Shown here one piece after another: positions 17,150 to 26,363 of a stretch of DNA of 64,000 nucleotides. The notes beneath the pieces are model-generated. The model was given only the letters and a program-made list of their open reading frames with translations. It was not told the origin of the DNA and ran no database searches. Within the stretch, counting starts at the first letter, position 1, and each line of letters starts with the position of its first letter. Both the position numbers and the translations under genes were made by a program. The stretch covers positions 62,001 to 126,000 of the forward strand of contig NZ_JAQZAT010000010.1 in the NCBI RefSeq assembly GCF_028736925.1. Direction: 5' to 3'. This DNA is from Flavivirga sp. 57AJ16. GTDB lineage: Bacteria; Bacteroidota; Bacteroidia; Flavobacteriales; Flavobacteriaceae.

Positions 17150-17950
17150 TTATAGTTTTATAGCCGAATAAACATAATCGCCATGTCCTTTAAAATACTT
17201 TTTTAATGTTTTTCCTTCTTCTTCTGTTAGCGCTTCTTTCATAAGCTCGGTATTTCTATCAAACATTTTTTCTAAATCGCCTAAAGCATCCATTAAAATA
17301 GCCTCATTAAAATCTCTTCTATCTGCACCCCAAGCATGTATACTGGGATAGTATGCTTTTATATATTCATTCTTATAGATAACATTTTCAAGTATTTTTT
17401 TACGTAACAACATAAACTCTTCCCTACTCCCGTCCTCTGGAAAAGCTAATTTACTTTGACGCAAATACATGACCATATCTTTAGTTTTTTCTCCTTCCAT
17501 TGGTTTTGCTCCTGGTAAGGTCGCATAAATTTCATCTGAATGAAAAATGGAATAAGCCGAATTTCTTTTCTTTAAAAAGGCTTTTCGGGCTTCTTCATCT
17601 GGCCAGGCTTCTTTTTCAAGTTCGCTATTTCTTTCTCCTGCTTTATCAATGGCCTCCCAATTTGGGTGAGATTGCACGTAAAGCACCTCGTTACTATGCT
17701 CTGTCATAAGATGTGAATAATATCCCGATCCTATAATATATTCGTTTTTTTTGGTAACCTTTTCTAGGTATTCCTTCTCTACGGCTTTCCATTCATCCAC
17801 AGTACTATCATTTTTACTATTCCAGTATGTTTTTGTAACCGTTATGTACTCTGGTCTTTTGGGGGCTTCTTCTTGGGCAGAAATAATGGCCGTGTTAAAC
17901 AATAGAAGCATCACTACAAGGGCCGATAAAAATTGATTGGTTGTTTTCAT
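17150..17950 (-). CDS. secreted protein of unknown function
   Basis: The 266-residue protein has a clear signal peptide (LSALVVMLLLFNTAIISAQ, cleavage after AQ). The mature protein is charged and largely helical, with two similar halves. Each half carries an EYI phrase (NEYIIGSGYYSHLMTEHSNE, then NEYIKAYYPSIHAWGADRRD) followed by acidic helices containing E-rich AxKxFxK pieces. This suggests an internal duplication. I do not recognise the family. It would be periplasmic or exported. Confidence 0.75.
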   Translation of the reverse strand: MKTTNQFLSALVVMLLLFNTAIISAQEEAPKRPEYITVTKTYWNSKNDSTVDEWKAVEKEYLEKVTKKNEYIIGSGYYSHLMTEHSNEVLYVQSHPNWEAIDKAGERNSELEKEAWPDEEARKAFLKKRNSAYSIFHSDEIYATLPGAKPMEGEKTKDMVMYLRQSKLAFPEDGSREEFMLLRKKILENVIYKNEYIKAYYPSIHAWGADRRDFNEAILMDALGDLEKMFDRNTELMKEALTEEEGKTLKKYFKGHGDYVYSAIKL

Positions 17951-18064
17951 AATCTGTTAAAATTTAAAGTTAATATATTTGAATTAGTCAATACAACTTT
18001 AAGATTATGGGGCAACAAAAAGATTTAGGACAACCTATTTATGCACTTTTAATAGATGAAGTGA

Positions 18065-18100
18065 TTTAAACTTTTTTTATTGCAATAAAAAAAGTTTAAA
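18065..18100. terminator. 36-bp perfect palindrome
   Basis: TTTAAACTTTTTTTATTG followed by its exact reverse complement, with centre TTGCAA. It lies downstream of the MmcQ/YjbR gene (minus strand). The T-tract in the stem fits a terminator for that gene. Confidence 0.5.
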
Positions 18101-18170
18101 AGCATTTTAATAAAATGGAAGATTGAGAGTATCTAAATATACAACAAAAAAACAATATTATATATTTAAT

Positions 18171-18539
18171 TTACATATTTGACAACTGATCCCTTACCTT
18201 TTTCGTCATCCCTTTTACAACCATGTCGTAAGAATGATCTATAAGATGAAACACTAACTTGGACTGGAGCTCACCTTCATGGATATATAAAGTGTTCCAA
18301 TGTTTTTTACTCATATGAAAACCTGGACGAATACTGTTGTATTCTGCTCGAAGTTCTTCAGAATATTCTGGATCCGCTTTTAAGTTTATGGCTGCTTCAC
18401 CACTTTCCCAGTACTTTAACGAAGCCAATGCAAACATTTTTCCAAGCACTTTAAAAACAAGTGTTTCTTCATCAAAAGGAAATTCTTCTGTAGTGCCTTT
18501 TTTACTTAAACAATATTCACGAAGTTGATCTATATACAT
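18171..18539 (-). CDS. MmcQ/YjbR-family protein
   Basis: The 122-residue cytosolic protein has the family signature: EFPFDEETLVFKVLGKMFAL, AINLKADPEYSEELRAEY, PGFHMSKKHWNTLYI and LIDHSYDMVVKGM. The fold is a CyaY-like double-wing DNA-binding domain by homology. Its biological role is unknown. It has its own downstream palindrome terminator. Confidence 0.92.
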   Translation of the reverse strand: MYIDQLREYCLSKKGTTEEFPFDEETLVFKVLGKMFALASLKYWESGEAAINLKADPEYSEELRAEYNSIRPGFHMSKKHWNTLYIHEGELQSKLVFHLIDHSYDMVVKGMTKKVRDQLSNM

Positions 18540-18554
18540 CTTTTTACTTTTTTA

Positions 18555-18650
18555 ATTCCTGCCTTTCGGCTTTACTCAAGATAAACTACAGCAGGAATCT
18601 GCCAACACATTCATTTTAATTTATAAGATTCCTGCCTTCGCAGGAATATA
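18555..18650. repeat. REP-like hairpins built on ATTCCTGC...GCAGGAAT
   Basis: ATTCCTGCC near 18557 pairs with AGCAGGAAT near 18596, and a second compact hairpin ATTCCTGCCTTCGCAGGAAT follows near 18628. The same hairpin type recurs at 30213 and, diverged, near 46350, 20891 and 51440, always between genes. Confidence 0.55.
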
Positions 18651-18680
18651 GTTCATTCTTACCCATTGAAATATTAACCG

Positions 18681-19289
18681 TCACAAAAGCTTTTCACCAG
18701 ATTTCTCTTCTATTTTTAATGCCGAATAATCTAATTTCCAACCTATGGTTTCTACTATCGTTTCCATTAATAAAACCGTTTCCAAAGCTTCTTTTTGAGC
18801 TATCTGAATGAGACCACTTGCTGGGATTTTATCTTGGATATGCAGTTTGGCTTCGTTATGTAAACCCGTTAAATCGGTCGCTTCAAACTTATTAAACAGA
18901 CCATCAGACTTGTCATAATAATTCAAGTTGGTTTCAATGGATAGCACTTCTGGCTGTGGAAAGTGTTTTAATAAAATTTTCTTTTTACCATTATCTGCTA
19001 TTAATTTGATTTTTGATAAATCGTATCCTACATAGGCTTTTGCATTTATGACAACCAAGGCTTTCTTTTTACTCGAAATCAATTTTAAAAAACGCTCTTT
19101 AACATCTTCGTAGTGATAGATCTCTGCAAAATCGCCTTCAACCGTTATAAACTTACAAACTGTTTTAATTTTATCTAAAAGTAATACGGATTGAGATTTA
19201 ACCAATTGTTTTCTTTTTAATGACTTAAAATAAGTAACCATACCTAAAGTCATTAAAACACCTATTATAATTCCTAAAAATGCCTCCAT
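18681..19289 (-). CDS. DUF4230 membrane-anchored protein
   Basis: The 202-residue protein has one N-terminal helix (FLGIIIGVLMTLGMVTYF, residues 4-21) and then a soluble domain. Conserved stretches include FITVEGDFAEIYHYED and ALVVINAKAYVGYDLSKIKL, and HFPQPEVLSIETNLNYYDK is the DUF4230 signature. The function is unknown. It lies 5 bp downstream of a DUF4260 gene and probably shares its transcript. Confidence 0.88.
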   Translation of the reverse strand: MEAFLGIIIGVLMTLGMVTYFKSLKRKQLVKSQSVLLLDKIKTVCKFITVEGDFAEIYHYEDVKERFLKLISSKKKALVVINAKAYVGYDLSKIKLIADNGKKKILLKHFPQPEVLSIETNLNYYDKSDGLFNKFEATDLTGLHNEAKLHIQDKIPASGLIQIAQKEALETVLLMETIVETIGWKLDYSALKIEEKSGEKLL

Positions 19290-19294
19290 AATCC

Positions 19295-19645
19295 TTATTT
19301 ACCTATTCGTCCTAAATGGGTATTCTTAAAGCTGTCAAAATATTTTAATCCATAACCACAAACCCTGTCGAAACAAGCATGGGAAAACAAAATAATCCCT
19401 GCTAGTTCCATGAGATCATTTTGAAAAATTATTCCTAAAAAATAGACACTTATAGCTATGGCCTTGTGATGAAAAACATTATATATAATAGCGCCTATCT
19501 TAGGGTTCCATAAATAGCCAAGCATCCCAATATCCGGAACTAAAATTAATGCCACAAACCACCACCAGCTATAATTTAATTCTGAAAAAAGATATATTCC
19601 AAAAATAAACATAAATAATTCTTCAATTTTCAACGACGCTTTCAT
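19295..19645 (-). CDS. DUF4260 membrane protein (chromosomal copy)
   Basis: The 116-residue protein has about four hydrophobic segments and the DUF4260 motifs YSWWWFVALILVPDIGM, GAIIYNVFHHK and HACFDRVCGYGLKYFD. It is a paralogue of the island gene at 7912. It is followed closely by a DUF4230 gene. Function unknown. Confidence 0.88.
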   Translation of the reverse strand: MKASLKIEELFMFIFGIYLFSELNYSWWWFVALILVPDIGMLGYLWNPKIGAIIYNVFHHKAIAISVYFLGIIFQNDLMELAGIILFSHACFDRVCGYGLKYFDSFKNTHLGRIGK

Positions 19646-19806
19646 ATGCTTGAATTTTTGTAGTAATTTATTAATGCTCGTTCATGTGTTCATTGTGTTT
19701 TATTTGTCGCATGTAACATCCATATAATCTTTGTCCTTGTATAGCGAACTTTTAGTTATGGATATCTCAATTGTCGTCAATCATCAAAGCAGTCCATGCC
19801 ATTTTA

Positions 19807-20556
19807 TTAATTTATAATTTTATATAAAATAGGCTTGCTAGGCGAGGCATCATTTTCGAAAGGAGCTATTTGAAGATTTAAAAAATACATCCCATCTTTA
19901 ACTGTATTTGGCACAAAAACAAGTTCTGTTATGGTAGCATCCAGTCTTATTTTGCCTTTGGTATTCCAAAAGGCGTTATGCGCCAACAGTGCACATTCAT
20001 CTTTTTCTTTATCTACACTGGGCAAATCAATTAATAAATGTTTTACCTCTTTTTCACATAAATAAGTAGCCGCATCTTCTAATAAATAAGGCGGATTGGT
20101 ATGCGAATATTGTGCTATCAATTTTTCTTTAGTATTAGGAATTGTTCTTATAACTATGGCCTCTCTTTTTTTATTCCCAATAGCAAATTTTAATTGCTTT
20201 TTAGAGATCACAAAATCACCATTTAATCTTTCCGGTGCCACGGTTACAACCTCAGCCAAAAAGAAAAATTGCTTTAAATTCTGGTTTATAGAATGTATAT
20301 TTTCAGTAATATGTCCCACGCATTCGGTATGCGTACCGTGTGCATGTGGATTAAAAAAAATATTATTGAAATTTACACAGGCGCCTTCTGCCACACTAAC
20401 AATCCGCTCGCCATCTTTTGCAGGTTCAATTGTAGGTGCATCTATATACCATGCATTTACGTTGTTTTTTGACGCTCTAAGCGGTATTGAAATATCAATG
20501 GGTAGCGATAAATCTATTTGAAGTTTTTTTGATTTGCACTGAATGGTTGCTAGCAT
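19807..20556 (-). CDS. cyclase-family hydrolase (kynurenine formamidase-like)
   Basis: The 249-residue protein carries the metal-binding motif in the form HAHGTHTECVGHI (residues about 72-84). In most family members this is HxGTHxDxPxH; here Glu replaces Asp and Cys-Val replace the usual residues. It ends with LNLQIAPFENDASPSKPIL. Family members hydrolyse N-formylkynurenine or open lactones and amides. The substrate here is not known. The gene stands alone. Confidence 0.82.
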   Translation of the reverse strand: MLATIQCKSKKLQIDLSLPIDISIPLRASKNNVNAWYIDAPTIEPAKDGERIVSVAEGACVNFNNIFFNPHAHGTHTECVGHITENIHSINQNLKQFFFLAEVVTVAPERLNGDFVISKKQLKFAIGNKKREAIVIRTIPNTKEKLIAQYSHTNPPYLLEDAATYLCEKEVKHLLIDLPSVDKEKDECALLAHNAFWNTKGKIRLDATITELVFVPNTVKDGMYFLNLQIAPFENDASPSKPILYKIIN

Positions 20557-20979
20557 TTATACCGAATTTGTTTCAGCATCTTTTAATTAAGATACTGTTT
20601 CAAATATAAGTTTTTTAATTCTGGATTTTGCCATTTATAGCTAAGTCGATATAAAATGGCATAGAATATTTAGATATAAAAAATTGAAGTTCAAGGCAAA
20701 AAGCATAGGCATAGCCTAGTTAAGGCGAGTATTTTTAACGAAGATATTCGGTTTTTTACTCTGAAGGTTCATGTTATTTTATATTGATTTAGCTATATGC
20801 CAGTTTGAGTGTAAAATATCTTAATAAAAAATTTCTTAAAACCGACGATCTCCAAGTCAAACCGTAGGGGTATTTCGCCGCTTTCGTACCCAGTTCCTGC
20901 CTCGCTGGCAGGCAGGAAATTGTCCGCAAGGTTTAGACCTTTGGGTCAAAAATCAAAATTCTGTATTCAGATTCTGAAA
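20557..20979. repeat. 423-bp gap with an inverted-repeat element
   Basis: Imperfect arms TATAGCTAAGTCGATATAAA (20637-20656) and the complementary TTATATTGATTTAGCTATAT side (20778-20797) bound a stem-like element. Its interior has GGCATAGCCTA, the reverse complement of the AGGCTATG core seen in the elements at 3272 and 30021. Downstream is a REP-like hairpin TTCCTGCC/GGCAGGAA near 20891-20918. No gene is present. Confidence 0.5.
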
Positions 20980-22272
20980 CTAGTTCAACATAAATAGTCC
21001 AGAAGCCATGCCATCGACCAAAAATTTACCTTTTTGTGTTGCTTTTAAGGTCTCAATACGATTTTGATGGGCATCAAAACCGCTCGAAATAACAAGCAAA
21101 CCGTTTTCTATAAATTTTTCTGAAGACGTTTTTAAATGCCTAATAAAGTGTTCTCCAAAATCGCTTTCTATTTTATTTAAAGACACGCCCCAAACTGTTC
21201 GCAATCCCGTCATAACATACTCATTATATCGGTCTTTCTCTGATAGCGTTTCTACAGTGTTTGGCAGTTCATTACTTTGAAGTGACCGTATATATTTTGA
21301 ATTGCTTGAGACATTCCAACTCCGTTGGTTTCCTTTAAATGAATGTGCCGAAGGCCCTATACCCATATAAGGCTTCCCTTGCCAGTAACTGGTATTATGT
21401 TTCGAAAAATAATTGGGCTTTCCAAAATTTGAGATTTCATAATGTACAAAACCTTGTGCTTTAGTTTTTTCAATTAAATGGTTGAAATGTTCTAACGCCA
21501 ACGTTTCGTCAATTGGAGGGTAATCGCCTTTTTTTATAAAAACATCAAGTGCTGTTTTGGGCTCAACGGTTAGTGCATAGCTAGAGATATGGTTAACGCC
21601 ATAATTAAAAGCTATCTCAAGGTTTTCATTCCATTTTTCCAAGCTCATATTAGGAATGCCATAAATAAGATCAATCGTTATATTATCAAAATATTGAGTT
21701 GCGAATTCTAGACAGGTTTTAGCTTCTTTAGAATTATGTGCTCGATTCATACTTTTTAAATCAGCTTCAAAAAAAGACTGAATGCCAATGCTGAGTCGGT
21801 TTATTCCAATAGTTCGATAACTTTCAAAAACCGTTTTATTTATAGAGGTTTTCGACGAATCTTGAGGTGACAGTGAGTTGCTAATTAAATCATCTGGGTT
21901 TGCCTCTAGCGTTATTTCAGGATGGTCTATAACCGAATAATTTTCATAGACCGTGTCGATCAAAAATTGTAATTCATCAATCGTCAATAACGAGGGCGTG
22001 CCCCCTCCAAAATAAATAGTTTCAATAGTTTGATGTTTGAGTTCTTCTTTTCTAAGCACCAACTCCTTGACTAAAGCCTGAATAAGTTCATCCTTCTTTT
22101 TTAAAGATGTTGAAAAATGAAAGTCACAATAATAACATGCTTGTTTACAAAATGGTATGTGGATGTAGAGAGCCCCTCCTATCCTCCCCAAAGGGGAGGA
22201 ATTATTAACATTAAAATTATAATTTCTTTTTGGCAAACTGAAACTAGTTTTTCTTTTTACGTAAGTTAACAA
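20980..22272 (-). CDS. hemW: radical SAM heme chaperone HemW
   Basis: The 430-residue radical SAM protein delivers heme to membrane proteins. The cluster motif is [16 protein letters not shown] (CxxxCxxC). [27 protein letters not shown] and GIGPSAHSF follow as in HemW. The annotated start adds about 34 residues before the usual ALYIHIPFC beginning. That stretch is coded partly by a CCCCAAAGGGG repeat (22172-22201) and overlaps the ruvC 3' end by 29 bp. No better in-frame ATG is visible. Confidence 0.9.
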   Translation of the reverse strand: MLTYVKRKTSFSLPKRNYNFNVNNSSPLGRIGGALYIHIPFCKQACYYCDFHFSTSLKKKDELIQALVKELVLRKEELKHQTIETIYFGGGTPSLLTIDELQFLIDTVYENYSVIDHPEITLEANPDDLISNSLSPQDSSKTSINKTVFESYRTIGINRLSIGIQSFFEADLKSMNRAHNSKEAKTCLEFATQYFDNITIDLIYGIPNMSLEKWNENLEIAFNYGVNHISSYALTVEPKTALDVFIKKGDYPPIDETLALEHFNHLIEKTKAQGFVHYEISNFGKPNYFSKHNTSYWQGKPYMGIGPSAHSFKGNQRSWNVSSNSKYIRSLQSNELPNTVETLSEKDRYNEYVMTGLRTVWGVSLNKIESDFGEHFIRHLKTSSEKFIENGLLVISSGFDAHQNRIETLKATQKGKFLVDGMASGLFMLN

Positions 22273-22843
22273 CAGTTGTTTTTGTTCCCCCTTTGGGGGT
22301 TAGGGGGCTATTCTGTTTTACAAAAGCATCCCAACCGGAATAACTTTTACCAATATTCACTTTGCTCGAGTTATAAAAATGGCAAACTGCCGCTGCCAGA
22401 CCATCTGTAGCATCTAAATTTTTAGGCAAGGTTTTTAAACCCAGCATACTCTGCAACATCTTGGCTACTTGCTCCTTACTGGCATTTCCATTACCCGTTA
22501 TGGCCATCTTTATCTTTTTAGGAAGGTATTCCGTTATGGGTATTTCCCGACTCAAACCCGCAGCCATAGCTACCCCTTGAGCCCTACCAAGTTTTAGCAT
22601 ACTTTGTACATTTTTACCAAAAAAAGGTGCTTCAATAGCAATTTCGTCCGGATTGTAAGTATCAATAAGCTCAATAGTTCGTTCAAAAATGAGCTTTAGT
22701 TTTAGATAATGATCATCATATTTTTTTAAATTGAGTTCATTAAGCTGCATAAATTGCATGGTTTTACCCACTACTTTTATAAGCCCAAACCCCATAATAG
22801 TTGTACCTGGATCAATCCCTAAAATAATTCTTTCTTTAGTCAT
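22244..22843 (-). CDS. ruvC: Holliday junction resolvase RuvC
   Basis: The ruvC product cuts four-way DNA junctions with RuvAB. I choose ATG 22843 ([14 protein letters not shown]), just after the preceding gene's stop, rather than 22867, which overlaps that gene. Catalytic acidic residues are present in GIDPGT, EAPFFG and [12 protein letters not shown]. The last about 22 residues ([17 protein letters not shown] onward) go beyond the usual end and are coded by a short dispersed repeat (22284-22308). Neighbours are hemW downstream and an OMP gene upstream, all co-directional. Confidence 0.93.
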   Translation of the reverse strand: MTKERIILGIDPGTTIMGFGLIKVVGKTMQFMQLNELNLKKYDDHYLKLKLIFERTIELIDTYNPDEIAIEAPFFGKNVQSMLKLGRAQGVAMAAGLSREIPITEYLPKKIKMAITGNGNASKEQVAKMLQSMLGLKTLPKNLDATDGLAAAVCHFYNSSKVNIGKSYSGWDAFVKQNSPLTPKGGTKTTVVNLRKKKN

Positions 22844-22844
22844 T

Positions 22845-23480
22845 CTATTCACAGTAATAACAGCCACTCAGCGATATGGAAGCCCCTACTGTTAGTGTTA
22901 AAAGGTTACCGTTAAATGCTCCAAATCCATCTGATATGGGTTCAAAATCTTTTGCAAATCCATGTATGTAAGATACATCTGTGTAAATAGAAAGTTTATC
23001 TGAAACCCCAAAATGGAGTTCTACCCCCGCCATGGCATTCATAAACGAGGTCTTATTTTGAGTAAAATTCCCCAAAGGTTTCACCGATGTCAACCCTGGT
23101 CCTGCATGAACAAATACCCCTTTATTTTGAGATAAGTTAAATATTCTATTGGCATTATAAACGGCCTGCAAATTGATACGGGAGTAATTAAGCTTAAATG
23201 GTTGTGTATCTTTTTGGTTCGATATTCTACTAAAGCCATAATCTAATTTTGCACCCAGCATGGGCTTGAACATATATTGAATCCCTAAATTTACTGTAGG
23301 AAAATTATATGTTTTCCCTTCAAAACCAGTAACAAATCCGTTTTTTGACGGACTGTTTAGCCCCAATGCAAATTGTGCCTTAAATGTACTTGTATCGCCT
23401 TGTGAAACCGATACAAAACTGCTCATGACAAGAACTATAGCACAAAGGGCTTTTTTATATATTTTAAAATTTGAGGTCAT
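22845..23480 (-). CDS. outer membrane beta-barrel protein
   Basis: The 211-residue protein has a signal peptide ([17 protein letters not shown]) and alternating beta strands such as [20 protein letters not shown] and [19 protein letters not shown]. This pattern matches small OmpA/OmpW-like barrels of Bacteroidota. The end CYYCE is unusual because it lacks the terminal aromatic residue. It immediately precedes ruvC. Confidence 0.8.
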   Translation of the reverse strand: MTSNFKIYKKALCAIVLVMSSFVSVSQGDTSTFKAQFALGLNSPSKNGFVTGFEGKTYNFPTVNLGIQYMFKPMLGAKLDYGFSRISNQKDTQPFKLNYSRINLQAVYNANRIFNLSQNKGVFVHAGPGLTSVKPLGNFTQNKTSFMNAMAGVELHFGVSDKLSIYTDVSYIHGFAKDFEPISDGFGAFNGNLLTLTVGASISLSGCYYCE

Positions 23481-23503
23481 AACGTAATAATGATTTAATT
23501 TTG
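23470..23503 (+). promoter_or_regulatory. Bacteroidota-type promoter for the flippase/GT2 operon
   Basis: TTTG (23470-23473) and TAATTTTG (23496-23503, matching TAnnTTTG) are separated by 22 bp. The implied transcription start near 23510 lies after the GTG at 23503 and before the ATG at 23530, supporting the latter as the start codon. Confidence 0.5.
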
Positions 23504-23529
23504 TGTTTAATTATAGGTATATCATTTAC

Positions 23530-24489
23530 ATGCTACCGTACAAAACTAAACAATTCTTTTTTGAGCTTATTAAATTAAGCATTGTTATTGGGGCTTTTTA
23601 TTTTATATACCAAAAACTAATAAACAATCCTGAATTAAATTTTAATGATTTTATTGGTTTTTTATCAAAAAAAGACGTTTTCTCACTCAAAAATACACTT
23701 CTATTACTTTTTTTGACGTCTTTCAATTGGTTTTTAGAAATTATAAAATGGCAAACATTAGTCGCTCCCATTAAAAAAATAAGCTTTAAAAATGCTTTCG
23801 AACAAAGCCTAGGTGCTTTAACAGCATCCTTATTTACACCTAATAGGATTGGCGAATATGGTGCTAAAGCTATTTATTATACTTCTAATTATAGAAAGCG
23901 TATTCTTTTAATCAATTTATTGGGTAATATATTGCAAATGCTTACTACCACTGTTTTTGGTGCTATTGGTTTTTGTCTCTTTGCTGCTAAATATCAAATT
24001 AATATCGATTATTATAAATTTGGCCAATTTCTTTTAATTGGTTTCTTTATTGTTGCCTTAATAGCTTTTGCAGCACTAAAAACAACATTTACCATTAAGG
24101 GCTTTCCTCTAGGAAAAATCAAACATTTCGTTTTAGAATTTCCCAAAAAGACAATGGTTTTTGCTTTGTTTTTATCCATGTTGCGCTATCTTGTTTTTTC
24201 GTTTCAATTTTACCTTTTGCTACAGTTTTTCGAAACCGACATATCATACTTCGATGCCATGACCGTTATTGCTTCCATGTATTTATTAGCTTCCATACTA
24301 CCTTCTATTTTTATATTGGACGTTATTGTAAAAGGGAGCATTGCTATTTATCTATTTGGTCTTATAGGTTTTAATGAAATGACTATCTTAAGCATTATTA
24401 CCATCATGTGGCTGTTCAACTTTGTTTTACCAAGTATTATTGGAAGCTACTATGTCATTAATTTTAATTTTCCTAAAGACACGCATTAA
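23530..24489 (+). CDS. flippase-like integral membrane protein (LPG synthase TM-type)
   Basis: The product has about 319 residues from ATG 23530, with eight or so hydrophobic helices. The conserved patch SLGALTASLFTPNRIGEYGAK is typical of this membrane family. Relatives are often next to glycosyltransferases and are thought to move lipid-linked substrates. The GT2 gene starts 2 bp after its stop, so a joint glycolipid or polysaccharide role is likely. An upstream GTG (23503) would add 9 residues but overlaps the promoter. Confidence 0.85.
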   Translation: MLPYKTKQFFFELIKLSIVIGAFYFIYQKLINNPELNFNDFIGFLSKKDVFSLKNTLLLLFLTSFNWFLEIIKWQTLVAPIKKISFKNAFEQSLGALTASLFTPNRIGEYGAKAIYYTSNYRKRILLINLLGNILQMLTTTVFGAIGFCLFAAKYQINIDYYKFGQFLLIGFFIVALIAFAALKTTFTIKGFPLGKIKHFVLEFPKKTMVFALFLSMLRYLVFSFQFYLLLQFFETDISYFDAMTVIASMYLLASILPSIFILDVIVKGSIAIYLFGLIGFNEMTILSIITIMWLFNFVLPSIIGSYYVINFNFPKDTH

Positions 24490-24491
24490 TC

Positions 24492-25625
24492 ATGGTTTTA
24501 ATAGGCATTATTATCACTTTAGTTTATCTATTTTTAATAGGATGTTTTGTTTTTGGTTTTGATAAAATCAAGCCGTTTAAATTAGGAAATACACCTCCAA
24601 AAAACACATTTTCGGTTATCGTTCCTTTTAGGAATGAAGCGGAAAATTTATCTGGTCTATTAGAATCTATAGACGCATTGGAATATCCGAATCCTTTATT
24701 TGAAATTATTTTTGTTGATGATGACTCTCATGATGATTCCCTTAACTTAATTATGGGATTTTCTGCTAATACTCAAGATAACATAAAGGTTATTAAGAAT
24801 GAAAGAACGTCTAATTCTCCAAAAAAGGATGCGATAACTACGGCTGTTAATCATTCTAAAAACAAATGGATCGTAACAACGGACGCAGATTGTATATTGC
24901 CAAAATATTGGCTAGATAGCTTTGATGCCTTTATTCAAAAAACAAATGCAAAATGCATTGCTGCGCCAATTGCCTATGCACATTCCAATCGTTTTTTAGA
25001 ACAGTTTCAATTATTGGATATTTTAAGTTTGCAAGGGGCTACAATAGGTGGCTTTGGCATAAAACAACCTTTTCTTTGCAATGGTGCTAATTTTGGATAC
25101 GAAAAGGCATTATTTCAGGAACTAAAGGGTTTTGAAGGCAATACGGACATTGCAAGTGGGGACGATATTTTTCTACTTGAAAAAGTGAACAAAGCATACC
25201 CCGAGCAACTTCATTATTTAAAATGCGAACATGCTATTGTAAAAACACAACCCCAGCCATCATGGAAAGATTTGATATCACAGCGTATTCGCTGGGCTGC
25301 AAAGACAAGTGCCTACCATAATTGGTTTGGAAAATTTACTGGACTTATTGTTTTACTAATGAACGGATTGGTTATTTTAACTTTATTGCTTTCGATCTTT
25401 AATGATTTTAATTTTAAAATCTGGGGTTATATTTTAACAATAAAATTTGGTATCGATTTTCTCCTAATCTATAAGGCAGCTTCTTTTTTTAATAAAAAGG
25501 CGGTCTTAGGACATTTTGTTTTCGGGTCTGTTATATATCCCTTTTTCAGTTTCTACGTCGCTTTTGTATCGCTTTTTAAAACTTATAAATGGAAGGGGAG
25601 AACATTTAAAAACGGCATCAGTTAA
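24492..25625 (+). CDS. membrane-bound family 2 glycosyltransferase
   Basis: The 377-residue protein has an N-terminal helix, then a GT-A domain: FSVIVPFRNEAENLSGLLES, the DxD-type IFVDDDSHDD and TTDADCILP, GDDIFLLEK and the QRIRWAAK motif of processive enzymes. Two or three C-terminal helices follow (LIVLLMNGLVILTLLL and later). It probably adds sugar to a lipid carrier with the adjacent flippase-like protein. Its 3' end overlaps the convergent lipoprotein gene by 8 bp. Confidence 0.92.
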   Translation: MVLIGIIITLVYLFLIGCFVFGFDKIKPFKLGNTPPKNTFSVIVPFRNEAENLSGLLESIDALEYPNPLFEIIFVDDDSHDDSLNLIMGFSANTQDNIKVIKNERTSNSPKKDAITTAVNHSKNKWIVTTDADCILPKYWLDSFDAFIQKTNAKCIAAPIAYAHSNRFLEQFQLLDILSLQGATIGGFGIKQPFLCNGANFGYEKALFQELKGFEGNTDIASGDDIFLLEKVNKAYPEQLHYLKCEHAIVKTQPQPSWKDLISQRIRWAAKTSAYHNWFGKFTGLIVLLMNGLVILTLLLSIFNDFNFKIWGYILTIKFGIDFLLIYKAASFFNKKAVLGHFVFGSVIYPFFSFYVAFVSLFKTYKWKGRTFKNGIS

Positions 25626-26094
25626 CACCTATAATTATAGGCAACTTAAATTCTGTAGTTACCTGTTGTCCACGTTTTATAGCTGGAAAAATTTTTGGTA
25701 AAGCATCTAAACTCTCCTCTAATAGATCATTAATGTTTGGTATTTCCCGTATGGTCAGACTATCTATTTTTGTTTCCAACAAAATGATTGTGCCAGTTTC
25801 CGACACTTGAAGTTTCAAATCTATAGTATCATTAATATCTTGGGTAACAACAATAATTTCTTTTTGTAGATGTGTAAATATATGCCCTGTTAAAACACTT
25901 GTAAAACACTGTTTTTTTTCTTGTTTGGTAGACAAGGAATCGCATAAAGAGAAGGTTGGATATTCATCGACATCATTCCATTTAAAAGTCTGCAACTCTT
26001 CATTTAAAAAAGTTTCAGAAGATGTTTTTTTCACATTAAAATACCCACAGGAAGCGAGCAATATGACTACTAGAAATGCACAAATCTGTCTCAT
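25618..26094 (-). CDS. small lipoprotein with a degenerate TonB-C-like domain
   Basis: The 158-residue protein has a lipobox (VVILLASCGYF, Cys 16). The rest parallels the repeated domains of the adjacent M56 protein: YPTFSLCDSLSTKQEKKQC at the front and LPKIFPAIKRGQQVTTEFKL then PIII at the back. The middle VFKI-type strand is diverged. It reads as a fourth, secreted version of the same domain. The gene lies on the same strand 270 bp after the M56 gene. Confidence 0.75.
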   Translation of the reverse strand: MRQICAFLVVILLASCGYFNVKKTSSETFLNEELQTFKWNDVDEYPTFSLCDSLSTKQEKKQCFTSVLTGHIFTHLQKEIIVVTQDINDTIDLKLQVSETGTIILLETKIDSLTIREIPNINDLLEESLDALPKIFPAIKRGQQVTTEFKLPIIIGVN

Positions 26095-26138
26095 GGATTA
26101 AAACTGAAACCGAAATGTACAATTTTTTTATATTTTAA

Positions 26139-26325
26139 TTACCTTTTAGCCCCCTCCTTCATTAATTTTTCTTTCTTTAACTCACTAATACGCTTATTAA
26201 TATATTCTATATGATAGCCTGATGGGTATTTTTTTAAAATTTTTATAAAGAACAAATTTAACATCTAAATTTGCATACAAACTATCCGCTTTATTTAAAA
26301 CCGAAACTTCTATTTCATGAAATGG
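26139..26325 (-). pseudogene. short coding remnant between M56 and lipoprotein genes
   Basis: Minus-strand translation gives NKADSLYANLDVKFVLYKNF, then after a one-base shift in a run of seven A/T bases GYHIEYINKRISELKKEKLM and a stop at 26139-26141. The composition resembles the end of a TPR-like or lipoprotein gene. No start is seen. The family is not recognised. Confidence 0.35.
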
Positions 26326-26363
26326 TCACAGCCAGTAAAAAAATAGAATTAGTCTAAACATAA

